Shown: positions 6,810-15,124 of the stretch, piece by piece | How the letters are laid out: the number at the start of each line of letters is the position of its first letter | Position numbering within the stretch: position 1 is the first letter of the stretch | NCBI GenBank assembly: GCA_002781805.1 | Contig: PFFZ01000089.1 | Location: 1-26,811, forward strand | DNA: 26,811 bases | Direction of reading: 5' to 3' | From: Nitrosopumilales archaeon CG15_BIG_FIL_POST_REV_8_21_14_020_37_12 | GTDB lineage: Archaea; Thermoproteota; Nitrososphaeria; Nitrososphaerales; Nitrosopumilaceae | Notes under the pieces: generated by a model | Database searches by the model: none | What the model was told of the DNA's origin: nothing | The model's input: the letters and a program-made list of their open reading frames with translations, nothing else | Made by a program: the position numbers and the translations under genes

Positions 6810-8123
6810 TTAATTTGAACCTTGATTGATCTGATCTTTTTTACGCTTGTAATATAGATAAAATCCGATTCCAGCTCCAACTAGTACTGGAATTATCATC
6901 ATTTGATAGATATTTCCAGAATCATCATCTTTGGATGGTTCTTCTACAAAAATAGTGGTCTCATATGGAAGAAAAACTTCATTTCTGGTATCATCTTTGT
7001 ACCTTACAGTTATTTTGATATCATGTTCTCCATACTTTGGTTGGCCATCAAACTCAATTGGAATGTTAAATGGAACAGGAGCATCAGTTTCAATTTCATC
7101 AATGAATTGAGTGGTTGTCTTAATGTTAGAGTCTCCAAGTCCTTCTAATGTCACAAAACCAAATAATGCATCAATGTTTCCCTCATTAATTATTTCACCT
7201 ACAACCATTTGTGTATTAGAGAGTTCAACTACAGAAACATCATAAACAGATAAATCAATCAATCCCTTTATGTAGAAATCAACAATTTTAGAGATTGTTT
7301 GTTGATCACCATGTGCATTATGGAAATTAATTGATAATGGAATTCTTAATGTATCACCCTTTAGATTTTCAGGCACATATACAGTAGCAGTGAGAAATCG
7401 AGATGATTTAGGTTCTATATTTCCCACGTCCCAATTTGATTCCAATATTACAACATTTTCTACATTGGTTGTAGATGCAGATGTAGATGCAATTTCAGTT
7501 TGAGTATTTGTAGCTACAATATCAACACTGGAAATTGGAGCAGTTCCATCATTTGAAATTTCTATTATAACATCATTTGATTGTAATGATGTAAGAAATG
7601 GATTTAGTGCTTTTACATTGATAATACTGTCACCTGTAACTTTAAAATTAAAATCAGAGAAAGATGTTCGTATTCCTGATTCTCGTAATCTAGAATAATC
7701 AACTTTGACGGTTCCTGGATATTGTTGAATTTTTACATTCTTATCAATATTCACAAAAAATGTCAAATGAAAGTTTTCTCCAGCCAAAGAGTTAGAAGCA
7801 CTGTTGGCAAAAATGATTGAACCAGGACCATCAGATGATGAAAAACCAAATGGTAATGACAGCTGTCCACGTATTCCTGTAATGTCTTGTGTACCTACAT
7901 TCGCAAAGACAACAGTAAATGGTACGTTTTTGTCACCTGGCTCTATCTCAATCTTGTTGTTATAAGTTCCAAAATACGCATCCAGAAATTTTACATCTCC
8001 AAAATCTCGCTCAAAGGGAGAATCTCCAAATCCACCAGATGATATTTGGGCAAACGAAGTATCAAATAACGTGGATGTAATTAACAAAGATGCCAAAATG
8101 AGAGAGATTTTTGTACTAATCAT
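6810..8123 (-). CDS. Secreted, C-terminally anchored COG1361-like (S-layer/NEW3-type) protein
   Basis: A 437-residue exported protein. It has an N-terminal signal sequence (KISLILASLLITSTLF, cleavage likely after SFA near 25) and one C-terminal membrane helix (MMIIPVLVGAGIGFYLYY near 408-425) followed by a basic tail. The ectodomain is built of repeated Ig-like beta modules with phrases such as PFTVVFANVGTQDITGIRG, VIIEISNDGTAPISSVDI and VGEIINEGNIDALFGFVTL, typical of the COG1361/CARDB/NEW3 group. Its ATG overlaps the ATPase stop by 4 nt, so it is co-translated with the transporter. It probably serves as its extracellular adaptor or substrate-binding component, analogous to MacA in position but not in fold. 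Confidence 0.78.
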   Translation of the reverse strand: MISTKISLILASLLITSTLFDTSFAQISSGGFGDSPFERDFGDVKFLDAYFGTYNNKIEIEPGDKNVPFTVVFANVGTQDITGIRGQLSLPFGFSSSDGPGSIIFANSASNSLAGENFHLTFFVNIDKNVKIQQYPGTVKVDYSRLRESGIRTSFSDFNFKVTGDSIINVKALNPFLTSLQSNDVIIEISNDGTAPISSVDIVATNTQTEIASTSASTTNVENVVILESNWDVGNIEPKSSRFLTATVYVPENLKGDTLRIPLSINFHNAHGDQQTISKIVDFYIKGLIDLSVYDVSVVELSNTQMVVGEIINEGNIDALFGFVTLEGLGDSNIKTTTQFIDEIETDAPVPFNIPIEFDGQPKYGEHDIKITVRYKDDTRNEVFLPYETTIFVEEPSKDDDSGNIYQMMIIPVLVGAGIGFYLYYKRKKDQINQGSN

Positions 8124-8797
8124 ACCAACACCCCCACTTCTGATGGTAAATCTCCCTCAAACGCATGCCCATCTTTTATTGTGATGACTCTATCAACATC
8201 CCCAAAATGTTGTCTATCGTGAGTAACAACTATGAAAGTTTGATTAAGTTCTTTTGCCATTGTTTTCATTAATTGTACGATCTTTTCAGACGTTACAGAG
8301 TCTAAATTTCCTGTGGGTTCATCTGCCAATACAATAGAAGGACTATTGATTAATCCTCTGGCTATAGCTGCGCGTTGTGCTTGTCCACCAGAAATTTTGT
8401 TGGCTCTTTTATTCATTTGATTTTCTAGACCTACTGCATTTAGCAATTTTTTTGCATCTTCCTCAGCAGAATTGTTTGTTCTAGCAATTTGTCTTGGAAG
8501 CAAAACATTTTCTAAAACGGTCAGATCAGATAGTAAATTGGAAAATTGGAAAATAAATCCTAATTTATTATTTCTAAATGATGATATTTTATTATCATCA
8601 AGTTTTGTGGTATCAGTTCCATCAATGAAGATTTTCCCATAGGTTGGTCTGTCTAACAATCCGATCATGTTCAGAAGAGTAGATTTGCCGGAACCAGAAC
8701 TGCCTACAATCAATACAAATTCTCCCTTTTCAATGGAAAATGTCACATTGTCTAAGGCATTGACTTGATTCTCACCCTGACCGTAGATTTTGCTCAA
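8120..8797 (-). CDS. ABC transporter ATPase, LolD/MacB type
   Basis: Powers a MacB/FtsX-type transporter. From the TTG at 8797 (225 residues) the motifs are Walker A VGSSGSGKST at 31-40, Q-loop Gln84 (FQFSNLL), signature ISGGQAQR near 135-142, Walker B IVLADEPTGNLD near 155-166 with catalytic Glu160, and H-loop His193 (VVTHD). The family normally begins with a strand like VLEIQNLSKIYG. Those residues are encoded in frame just upstream (8815-8798), yet the only codon there usable even in principle as a start after the in-frame TGA is CTG at 8824. The true start may therefore be non-canonical. The gene follows the permease and overlaps the COG1361-like gene by 4 nt. Confidence 0.92.
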   Translation of the reverse strand: MSKIYGQGENQVNALDNVTFSIEKGEFVLIVGSSGSGKSTLLNMIGLLDRPTYGKIFIDGTDTTKLDDNKISSFRNNKLGFIFQFSNLLSDLTVLENVLLPRQIARTNNSAEEDAKKLLNAVGLENQMNKRANKISGGQAQRAAIARGLINSPSIVLADEPTGNLDSVTSEKIVQLMKTMAKELNQTFIVVTHDRQHFGDVDRVITIKDGHAFEGDLPSEVGVLV

Positions 8798-8816
8798 ATT
8801 TTGAATTTCAAGTACT

Positions 8817-10025
8817 TTAGACAGTTCTCATCGCCTCTACTGGTAAAAGTTTTGTGGCTCTATATGATGGATATAAAGATGCTATAATAGCTAGAACAAA
8901 GGAAGTCAAAGCTGTTTGAATTATTTTTTCCCAGTTATAACTGACTTCCAGAGGTAAGCTATTGTTAAAAGACATTTTTGTTTCTTTAGCATAAAATGTG
9001 TAACCTAATCCAGCAGCGGTACCTACTCCTGCACCAATTGCACCTATAATCATTCCTTGAAAGATGAAAATTATCAAAATATCTTTTCTCTTAGCTCCAA
9101 TTGATCTCATTACACCAATTTCTCGTGTTTTTCCATTAACAAGCATCATTTGGATTGTGACAATAGCAAATGCTGATGACATCATTCCAAAATACCCAAT
9201 CATGTTGATCATTGCAATGCCAGATCTAAATCCGGCTAGTTGTTCTTCAGCTGATTCTTCTATAGTTTCTGCAAGAAAATCATCATTTGGAAAAGATCTC
9301 AGAAAAAATTCTTTAACCTCTAATGCTTTTGATGGATCATTAAGTTTTATCATAAATGAACCAGTTTCCCCATCTCTTTTCATCATGTCTCTAAGCGTAT
9401 CAATATGTACTACTGCAGTATAATCAAATCCTTGACCACCGGGAGATTGTGCTATTCCAGTAACTGTAAATCGCCTAATTTGATCTTCACCGTTTCTATC
9501 AACAACAAGAACTTTTACACTATCACCAACTTCAGCTCCACCGAGATCTCGTGCAACATTAGAACCTAAAACAATAGAATTTCTTGCAAAAACATAGCTG
9601 CCTTCTGCAACAGTTTCATGAACTGTTGATGCTCGTATGTCTCTGTATGGATCAATGCCTACAATTGGTATTCTTGTTTCTTCAATCAGTTTTCCATTTT
9701 TTGTCATGTTAATCTCTGCTGTTGATGAAAGCCGCGGAGTCGCCGCTTCAACATACGGAATTCTTTCAAACCAATTTACTACTGACAGATCAGATTTGTC
9801 AATATAGTCAGCTTCATCTGTAACTAAAATGTCTCCATTTCTGTAATTACTAATATCACGAACTATTGCATCAAACAATCCTTGAAAGATTACAAAATTT
9901 ACATGAATAACTAGAATGCCGATCGTTACAGCTAAAACAGCTCCAATCAAACTGCCTTTCTTATTAAACAGCATACGTTTTGCTAGTCTTAGCCTATATT
10001 CCACAAAAATAGTAAAATAGTCCAA
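8817..10025 (-). CDS. ABC transporter permease, MacB/FtsX family
   Basis: Mechanotransmission-type ABC permease of 402 residues. The topology is the family's: one N-terminal membrane helix (GSLIGAVLAVTIGILVIHV, about 24-43), a large extracytoplasmic MacB-like core domain with phrases such as TPRLSSTAEI and SIVLGSNVARDLGG, then three C-terminal helices (FGMMSSAFAIVTIQMMLV, FIFQGMIIGAIGAGVG and TALTSFVLAIIASL). The coupling segment TREIGVMRSIGAKRKDI and the terminal PVEAMRTV are diagnostic of FtsX-domain permeases. The start is TTG at 10025, with a GTG at 10004 as an alternative. It is the first gene of the operon, divergent from a regulator 95 nt away. Its cargo is unknown: a lipoprotein, glycolipid, peptide or S-layer component would all fit. 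Confidence 0.9.
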   Translation of the reverse strand: MDYFTIFVEYRLRLAKRMLFNKKGSLIGAVLAVTIGILVIHVNFVIFQGLFDAIVRDISNYRNGDILVTDEADYIDKSDLSVVNWFERIPYVEAATPRLSSTAEINMTKNGKLIEETRIPIVGIDPYRDIRASTVHETVAEGSYVFARNSIVLGSNVARDLGGAEVGDSVKVLVVDRNGEDQIRRFTVTGIAQSPGGQGFDYTAVVHIDTLRDMMKRDGETGSFMIKLNDPSKALEVKEFFLRSFPNDDFLAETIEESAEEQLAGFRSGIAMINMIGYFGMMSSAFAIVTIQMMLVNGKTREIGVMRSIGAKRKDILIIFIFQGMIIGAIGAGVGTAAGLGYTFYAKETKMSFNNSLPLEVSYNWEKIIQTALTSFVLAIIASLYPSYRATKLLPVEAMRTV

Positions 10026-10120
10026 TATTTAATGTATATCATAGATATTACTAATGATATAGACAATTTTATATTAAATAGGTTGTATATGTATTCTAAG
10101 ATTAACAACATGGTGATGAA

Positions 10121-11023
10121 TTGGACAGTTTGGATATCAAGATTCTAAGTAGACTACTCAATAATTGCAGAGAATCAGATAGACACATTGGAAAAGAATT
10201 GAAGATTTCAGGTGGGGCAGTTAGAGCAAGGATTCAAAAAATGGAGAAATTGGGTATTATTGAAAAATTTTCAATAAAAATAGAACCTCCTGTATTGAGT
10301 TATGGAGTATTGTATTTTGTAGTAACAGGACAAAATATGGAGGAGATTTTAGAGCAAGTGAGTCTTATCGGGGAGCCATTTTTTGTTGTTCCATGTGTTG
10401 GTGGAATAACTGTATGTAGTATAGTTGTAAAGGATAATTTAGAAAAGAAAATAGAGTTAGCAAAAAAAATAATGCGAAATGTTAGAGTATTATCAATTTT
10501 TGAAGCTGAAAATCCGGGATACTCATTAAATTTAACAAAAACTGATTTAATGATTGTAGAAGAGCTATTAGTTAATCCAAGACAAAAAATAGAATCAATT
10601 GCAAAGAGCACAAATCTATCAACAAAAACTGTTACAAGATGTTTAGAAAAATTACAAGAAAATGAAGGAGTGCAATTTACATTAGTTTATGATCCAACAA
10701 AGATTAAAGGATTCATTCCATATGTAATTCTTACATGGATTGATGGTGATCTAAAAGAAACACTGATAGAAATGGATGAAAAATTCATAGAATCATATAT
10801 GCAAACACCGTTTATATCAAAAAATCAAATTGTTTTGTTTTTGTATAGTCATGATATTTTTAAAATGGATGAAATAACTCAGAAAGTACGAAATGTAAAA
10901 AATGTAAAAACTGCAGATTTGTTCATTCCAAAAAAAATTTCATTCATGCAAAGATGGTTAGAGAAAACAATAGAGGAATCTAAAAAATCACCTACATTAC
11001 ATTTGTCGTATCAAACAAATTAA
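10121..11023 (+). CDS. Lrp/AsnC-like transcriptional regulator with two winged HTH domains
   Basis: A 300-residue DNA-binding protein. The N-terminal winged HTH (LDIKILSRLLNNCRESDRHI through VRARIQKMEKLGIIEKF, residues 3-50) is Lrp/AsnC-like. A ligand-type alpha/beta segment follows, then a second HTH near 145-185 (IVEELLVNPRQKIESIAKST, then TKTVTRCLEKLQ). This duplicated architecture is longer than a classical 150-residue Lrp protein. The start is TTG at 10121. ATG and GTG codons just upstream (10110-10118) are out of frame, and a GGTGAT Shine-Dalgarno-like run at 10112-10117 sits only 3 nt before the TTG. Being divergent from the ABC operon, it may regulate that operon. Confidence 0.82.
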   Translation: MDSLDIKILSRLLNNCRESDRHIGKELKISGGAVRARIQKMEKLGIIEKFSIKIEPPVLSYGVLYFVVTGQNMEEILEQVSLIGEPFFVVPCVGGITVCSIVVKDNLEKKIELAKKIMRNVRVLSIFEAENPGYSLNLTKTDLMIVEELLVNPRQKIESIAKSTNLSTKTVTRCLEKLQENEGVQFTLVYDPTKIKGFIPYVILTWIDGDLKETLIEMDEKFIESYMQTPFISKNQIVLFLYSHDIFKMDEITQKVRNVKNVKTADLFIPKKISFMQRWLEKTIEESKKSPTLHLSYQTN

Positions 11024-11028
11024 ATAAT
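11020..11028 (+). promoter_or_regulatory. TATA-like box for the Nudix gene
   Basis: TTAAATAAT overlaps the stop codon of the regulator gene and is centred about 24 nt before the ATG at 11048. This suggests the Nudix gene can be transcribed separately. Confidence 0.35.
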
Positions 11029-11047
11029 AAGTAAAGTAACGACAAAT

Positions 11048-11563
11048 ATGAAAAAGAAAAAGATCTATGAAGGAAAGATTTTAGGTCTAAGCGTGTATGA
11101 TGGAATTATAGAAGGAAGAAAAGTAAAACGAGAGATGATTGAACATCGTGGTGCAGCTGCAATGTTAGCGTTTGATGAAAATGACAAAATAATTCTAGTA
11201 AAACAACATAGATTTCCTCATGGATATGTTTTAGAGATTCCTGCTGGAACATTGGAGAAAAATGAAGATCCAATAAAATGTGCATTTAGAGAACTAGAAG
11301 AAGAAACAGGGTACAGAGCTAAAAAAATGACTTGGCTAATATCGTTTTACCCCTCAATTGGCTATAATTCTGAGATTATTCATTGCTATGTAGCTTCAGG
11401 TTTGAAAAAAACTGCAGATTTGAAATTAGATGCCGATGAAATTTTATCCGTTGAAAAAATTGAATTAAGGAAATTAATCAAAATGATAAAGGATGGCAAA
11501 ATTCAAGATTCAAAAACAATTTGTGCAGTAATGACATATGCATCTAAAAAGAAAATCAGTTAG
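11048..11563 (+). CDS. Nudix hydrolase, ADP-ribose pyrophosphatase-like
   Basis: Hydrolyses a nucleoside diphosphate linked to another group; ADP-ribose is the usual substrate of this subfamily. The Nudix box is intact at residues 67-89: Gly67, five residues, Glu73, seven residues, then REL-EEE-T-GY, matching GX5EX7REUXEEXGU. The upstream [17 protein letters not shown] and downstream [17 protein letters not shown] segments are typical of the ADPRase/NudF group, and the protein has the usual length (171). It lies 24 nt after the regulator gene and abuts the convergent PhoU-like gene without spacer. Substrate specificity is inferred, not shown. Confidence 0.87.
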   Translation: MKKKKIYEGKILGLSVYDGIIEGRKVKREMIEHRGAAAMLAFDENDKIILVKQHRFPHGYVLEIPAGTLEKNEDPIKCAFRELEEETGYRAKKMTWLISFYPSIGYNSEIIHCYVASGLKKTADLKLDADEILSVEKIELRKLIKMIKDGKIQDSKTICAVMTYASKKKIS

Positions 11564-12544
11564 TTATTCATGATATATTGGTTTTACAAGATCTACAACA
11601 TCTGCCCAAGATTTCGAAATTCTTTCAAACATATGAACAAGATCAAGAAAATCAATCGGAATTTGTTTTTTATTTCCCATTGAAATTCTAAGTTTTAAGA
11701 GTTTTTCTTGATATTCCTTATGCAATGAAATGGATTCAATGGCTAATAATCTATCTGGTTTTGTAAATGCATCAATTGATTTTTCTGCAAGAGAAATAAA
11801 ATTTTGTACAATATCAAATATTTTTCTGAGATGTTCCTTAGATAATGAAGAATTGTAAATGAAATCTGCAAGCTCAACTATTGTATCCCCTGCATTTTCT
11901 AAGAGATTAGCAGCTACTCTATAATCTAAAATATCAATATTTTCTAAATTGAATACATTAGCAAGTCGTTTATCAACTAATGTGCTTCGAATTAATCTAA
12001 CAAGAAGAAAATACTGTCGATTCACTTCTACATCTCTATTAGATAATGTTTGCAGATTTGATCTATCTTCAGCAATTAGGCCACTACAAACATCTTCATA
12101 CATTCCAAGAGCAATTGAGCTCATTCTTTTGAGAATTTTTTCTGGGTTTAGAGTTGTTGCATCTAAAAGAAACTGCATATTAATTTTAGATGCATCTTCT
12201 TCAACTATTTCCATTCCCACTAAACGTCTCATTGAATTACGGATTTTTTCTCTGTCTTCACCTGGAATTATTGATTTTGAGGTAATTTCAATAATGTCAT
12301 AACCTAAAAGATATGCTCCTGTAATATCAGCAACAATATTTTCTTCCTTAGGTAGTGGATATGAAATAATCAATTCTTTTGTAGGTCTTGTCTCTGTATT
12401 TGCAGAGATAGAAATTGTATCTTGTCCAGTTTCTATCTCAACTTGACTACTTTTATCAAGATGGTTTGCGTCAACCCATTCTTTTGGAAGTGATACGAGA
12501 ATGCTACTACCTATTTTTTGTAGGCGTCGAATAAATTTAGTCAA
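11564..12544 (-). CDS. AbrB/SpoVT-PhoU fusion, phosphate-uptake-type regulator
   Basis: A 326-residue protein joining an N-terminal AbrB/SpoVT DNA-binding domain (FIRRLQKIGSSILVSLPKEW, then QVEIETGQDTISI, residues 3-48) to two PhoU-like helical repeats covering most of the remainder (ALGMYEDVCSGLIAED; VAANLLENAGDTIVELADFI; LLKLRISMGNKKQIPIDFL). This architecture is common in archaea and is annotated as a phosphate uptake regulator. Known PhoU proteins modulate Pst transporters, but no pst genes are in this window, so the target is unknown. The start is TTG at 12544, with A/T-rich TATA-like sequence upstream shared divergently with the CoA operon. Confidence 0.85.
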   Translation of the reverse strand: MTKFIRRLQKIGSSILVSLPKEWVDANHLDKSSQVEIETGQDTISISANTETRPTKELIISYPLPKEENIVADITGAYLLGYDIIEITSKSIIPGEDREKIRNSMRRLVGMEIVEEDASKINMQFLLDATTLNPEKILKRMSSIALGMYEDVCSGLIAEDRSNLQTLSNRDVEVNRQYFLLVRLIRSTLVDKRLANVFNLENIDILDYRVAANLLENAGDTIVELADFIYNSSLSKEHLRKIFDIVQNFISLAEKSIDAFTKPDRLLAIESISLHKEYQEKLLKLRISMGNKKQIPIDFLDLVHMFERISKSWADVVDLVKPIYHE

Positions 12545-12576
12545 TTTATACTAATTTAATTAATTTAAGCCATATT

Positions 12577-12586
12577 CTTATATTTT
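12577..12586 (+). promoter_or_regulatory. TATA-like box for the coenzyme A operon
   Basis: CTTATATTTT is centred about 27 nt before the GTG at 12609 and 21 nt before the GTG at 12603. The spacing favours a leaderless transcript beginning at 12609, which also gives the family-like N-terminus MEATAFCPAHVTG. Confidence 0.45.
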
Positions 12587-12608
12587 GTGTAAAATTTATA
12601 CTGTGATC

Positions 12609-13517
12609 GTGGAAGCAACAGCATTTTGTCCTGCACATGTGACAGGTTTCTTCAAGGCTTTCCTAGATGAAACTCAAGTATCAGAAGAATTGGGTTCTAT
12701 GGGAGCAGGTTTTTCAATAAAAGAAGGCGTAACAACCAGTGTTTCCATTTATCCAAAAACAAATCAGAATTCATTCTATAAAATTTCTGCATACGGATAT
12801 CAATCAGATAAGACAGATGTTTCTGAATATGTTTTGAATGAATTTCTAAAACTTGGTAATTTTGGAGATTTGTTTTTTGATATAAAACATAAAATATCAA
12901 TTCCTGTTGGCTATGGATTAGGTTCTAGTGGTGCTGTTGCATTATCGCTTGCATATGCATTAGATAAAGTTCTTCAAACAGAATTACCACATGATGAGAT
13001 TGGAAAAATTGCTCACAATGCGGAGGTTAGTTGTAAAACAGGATTAGGAGATGTTTTAGCTTCATATCACGGTGGATTTGAAATTAGAGTGAAACCTGGA
13101 GCTCCTGGAATTGGAAAAGTAGAAAAAATCAATACAAAACCTATTTCAATAATTATGATTTGTTTTTCACCAATTTCAACAAATAAGTTTTTGAAAGAAC
13201 AATTACCACAGATTAATGGTTTAGGTGGAAAAATGGTTAGTCAATTACTTGAATCAAAAAATTATGAACATTTTCAAGATATGTCTTTAGAATTTGCCAA
13301 ATATATTAACGTAATATCTCCACGAATGGAAAAAATAATTAAAGAATTTACTTTAAACAAGATTAAATGTGGAGTGGCACTTTTTGGTGAAACTATATTT
13401 TCTATGATTTCACAAGAAGATGAAAATAAAGTTGTAGAGATAATGGAAAAATATTCAGAAGGGATTATTGTAAAGTCTGAGTTAGATATGCAGGGTGCAA
13501 GACTTCTACACAATTAA
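12609..13517 (+). CDS. Pantoate kinase (archaeal GHMP kinase)
   Basis: Converts pantoate to 4-phosphopantoate, the first step of the archaeal route to CoA that replaces bacterial PanC/CoaA. The 302-residue GHMP-fold protein opens with EATAFCPAHVTGFFKAF, the archaeal PoK signature, and has the ATP-binding motif PVGYGLGSSGAVAL at about 99-112. The next segment, SCKTGLGDVLASYHGGFEIR, is also characteristic. Several starts are in frame (TTG 12585, GTG 12603, GTG 12609). I prefer 12609 because a TATA box lies 27 nt upstream and the N-terminus then matches the family. Phosphopantothenate synthetase follows after 10 nt. Confidence 0.9.
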   Translation: MEATAFCPAHVTGFFKAFLDETQVSEELGSMGAGFSIKEGVTTSVSIYPKTNQNSFYKISAYGYQSDKTDVSEYVLNEFLKLGNFGDLFFDIKHKISIPVGYGLGSSGAVALSLAYALDKVLQTELPHDEIGKIAHNAEVSCKTGLGDVLASYHGGFEIRVKPGAPGIGKVEKINTKPISIIMICFSPISTNKFLKEQLPQINGLGGKMVSQLLESKNYEHFQDMSLEFAKYINVISPRMEKIIKEFTLNKIKCGVALFGETIFSMISQEDENKVVEIMEKYSEGIIVKSELDMQGARLLHN

Positions 13518-13527
13518 TTGAATATAG

Positions 13528-14292
13528 ATGACTTTAATTCCAAAATCTCATCCAAGAAGAAAATCTCTTTTAATCAGGGAAAAGCTGGTTAATGGTTTTG
13601 ATAATGGCTTGGTTGCTAAAGAAGGGCTTCTTGCTCAAGGAAGAGGAGAAGCATTTGATTATCTATTAGGTGAGAAAACAAACAAAATGGCAAAGACCGC
13701 AATAAGGGTTGCTGCTGCACAAATACTTTTGGCAGATTTTCCAGTAATTTCTGTTAATGGGAATGTTGCTGCTTTATGTCCAAAAGAAATAGTAAAACTT
13801 GCTAAGACAGTAAATGCAAAGATAGAAGTAAATCTGTTTTATGTAAATGAAAAAAGAAAACAAAATGTAATTAAGATTCTAAGAAAAAGTGGAGCAAAAG
13901 AGATTCTAGGAGTTGACAAGCAATCAAAGACCACACTATCAGGCATAGACTCAGCTAGAAGAATTGTTGATAAAAATGGGATTTTTGCTGCAGATGTAGT
14001 ACTAATACCGTTAGAAGATGGAGATAGAACTTTGGCATTAAGAAAAGCCGGAAAAATAGTAATTACATTTGATCTTAATCCACTTTCACGAACATCTCAA
14101 ACTGCAAATGTAACAATTGTGGATAACGTAATAAGATCTATGGATTTGTTAATTGATGCATCTAAAAAATTATCAAAAAGAAATCAAATGGAACTCAAAA
14201 AAATTGTAGAGGAGTTTGATAACAAAAAAAATATTGCAAAAAGTATTATTGAAATTAGAAATAATTTATTGAGGAGAGCACGTTTTGCATAA
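13528..14292 (+). CDS. 4-phosphopantoate--beta-alanine ligase (phosphopantothenate synthetase)
   Basis: Joins 4-phosphopantoate with beta-alanine, using ATP, to give 4-phosphopantothenate; the second archaea-specific step of CoA synthesis. The 254-residue protein matches the family from its first line (IPKSHPRRKSLLIREKLVNG, then GLVAKEGLLAQGRGEAFDYL) through a Rossmann-like nucleotide part (ISVNGNVAALCPKEIVKLA), the GIDSARRIVDKNGIFAADV region and LEDGDRTLALRKAGKIVI. The start is ATG, 10 nt after the pantoate kinase stop. The last 8 nt overlap the panB start, so the three genes are one translational unit. Confidence 0.92.
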   Translation: MTLIPKSHPRRKSLLIREKLVNGFDNGLVAKEGLLAQGRGEAFDYLLGEKTNKMAKTAIRVAAAQILLADFPVISVNGNVAALCPKEIVKLAKTVNAKIEVNLFYVNEKRKQNVIKILRKSGAKEILGVDKQSKTTLSGIDSARRIVDKNGIFAADVVLIPLEDGDRTLALRKAGKIVITFDLNPLSRTSQTANVTIVDNVIRSMDLLIDASKKLSKRNQMELKKIVEEFDNKKNIAKSIIEIRNNLLRRARFA

Positions 14293-15124
14293 ATCAGTTC
14301 AAGATATTGTCAATATGAAGAAAGATGGTAAAAAAATTTCAGTAATTACAAGTTATGACTATACACTAGCATCATTATGTGATAAAGCTGGAATTGACAT
14401 ATTACTTGTTGGAGACAGTGCAGGAATGGTTATGCTTGGATATGAGAATACAATTCCTGTTACAATGGAACATATGTGTATGTTTACTGAATCAGTGAGT
14501 AAAGCTAGAGAAACCGCTTTGTTGGTTGCGGATTTACCATTTATGTCATATCAAGCAAGTATTGATGATGCCATTAGAAATTCAGGGCGATTGATAAAAG
14601 CTGGAGCCGATGCAGTAAAGCTTGAGGGCGGATCAGTTATGGCTGAAACAATCAATTCAATTGTTGATGTCGGAATTCCAGTAATGGGACATATCGGATT
14701 GCAGCCACAGACTACTATGTTATTCCAAGGGTATAAAGTACAAGGAAAAACAAAAGATACTGCATTAAAACTAATTCAAGATGCAAAAGCTTTGGAAGAA
14801 GCAGGAGTTTTTAGCATTGTATTGGAAATGATCAGTCATGAAGTTGCAGAGATTATTTCAGAAAATGTCAGTATACCGACAATTGGTATTGGTTCAGGCA
14901 TTAGATGTAGTGGACAGGTTTTAGTTGTTCAAGATTTACTTGGTATGTATGACAAAATAAAACCAAAATTTGTAAAAAGATACATGAATCTCTCTGAGGA
15001 TATTTTAAAATCCATTGGAAACTATAAGAAAGATGTAGAATCAGGAACATTTCCATCTCAAGAAAATTGGTTCTCAATGGATAAAGAAGAATTAGATAAA
15101 CTACGAAGTGAAATTGGCAATTAA
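14285..15124 (+). CDS. panB: 3-methyl-2-oxobutanoate hydroxymethyltransferase
   Basis: Transfers a one-carbon unit from methylenetetrahydrofolate (or an archaeal pterin) to ketoisovalerate, giving ketopantoate. The 279-residue TIM-barrel enzyme keeps the expected metal and catalytic residues: Asp44 in LLVGDSAGMVMLG, Asp83 in VADLPFMSYQ, Lys112 and Glu114 in AVKLEGG, and Glu181 in VLEMISHE, with the PVMGHIGLQPQ and IGIGSG loops. The start is TTG at 14285, overlapping the previous gene by 8 nt. A downstream ATG at 14315 would delete the N-terminal helix found in PanB homologues. Ketopantoate reductase, which would link this enzyme to pantoate kinase, is not in the cluster. Confidence 0.94.
   Translation: MHKSVQDIVNMKKDGKKISVITSYDYTLASLCDKAGIDILLVGDSAGMVMLGYENTIPVTMEHMCMFTESVSKARETALLVADLPFMSYQASIDDAIRNSGRLIKAGADAVKLEGGSVMAETINSIVDVGIPVMGHIGLQPQTTMLFQGYKVQGKTKDTALKLIQDAKALEEAGVFSIVLEMISHEVAEIISENVSIPTIGIGSGIRCSGQVLVVQDLLGMYDKIKPKFVKRYMNLSEDILKSIGNYKKDVESGTFPSQENWFSMDKEELDKLRSEIGN

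Noticed and set aside
7440..7510. Short Thr/Ala/Ser-rich coding repeat resembling a tandem repeat
   Set aside because: It is a brief low-complexity stretch within the Ig-like ectodomain gene, not a true repeat array.
9064..9423. 119-codon open frame on the plus strand
   Set aside because: It is antisense to the ABC permease and its translation has no coherent domain pattern.
10110..10118. ATG and GTG codons just upstream of the regulator gene
   Set aside because: None is in frame with the HTH-encoding frame; the TTG at 10121 is the first usable start.
12585..12608. Upstream TTG and GTG starts for pantoate kinase
   Set aside because: They would lie within or too close to the predicted TATA box and add residues before the family's usual N-terminus.
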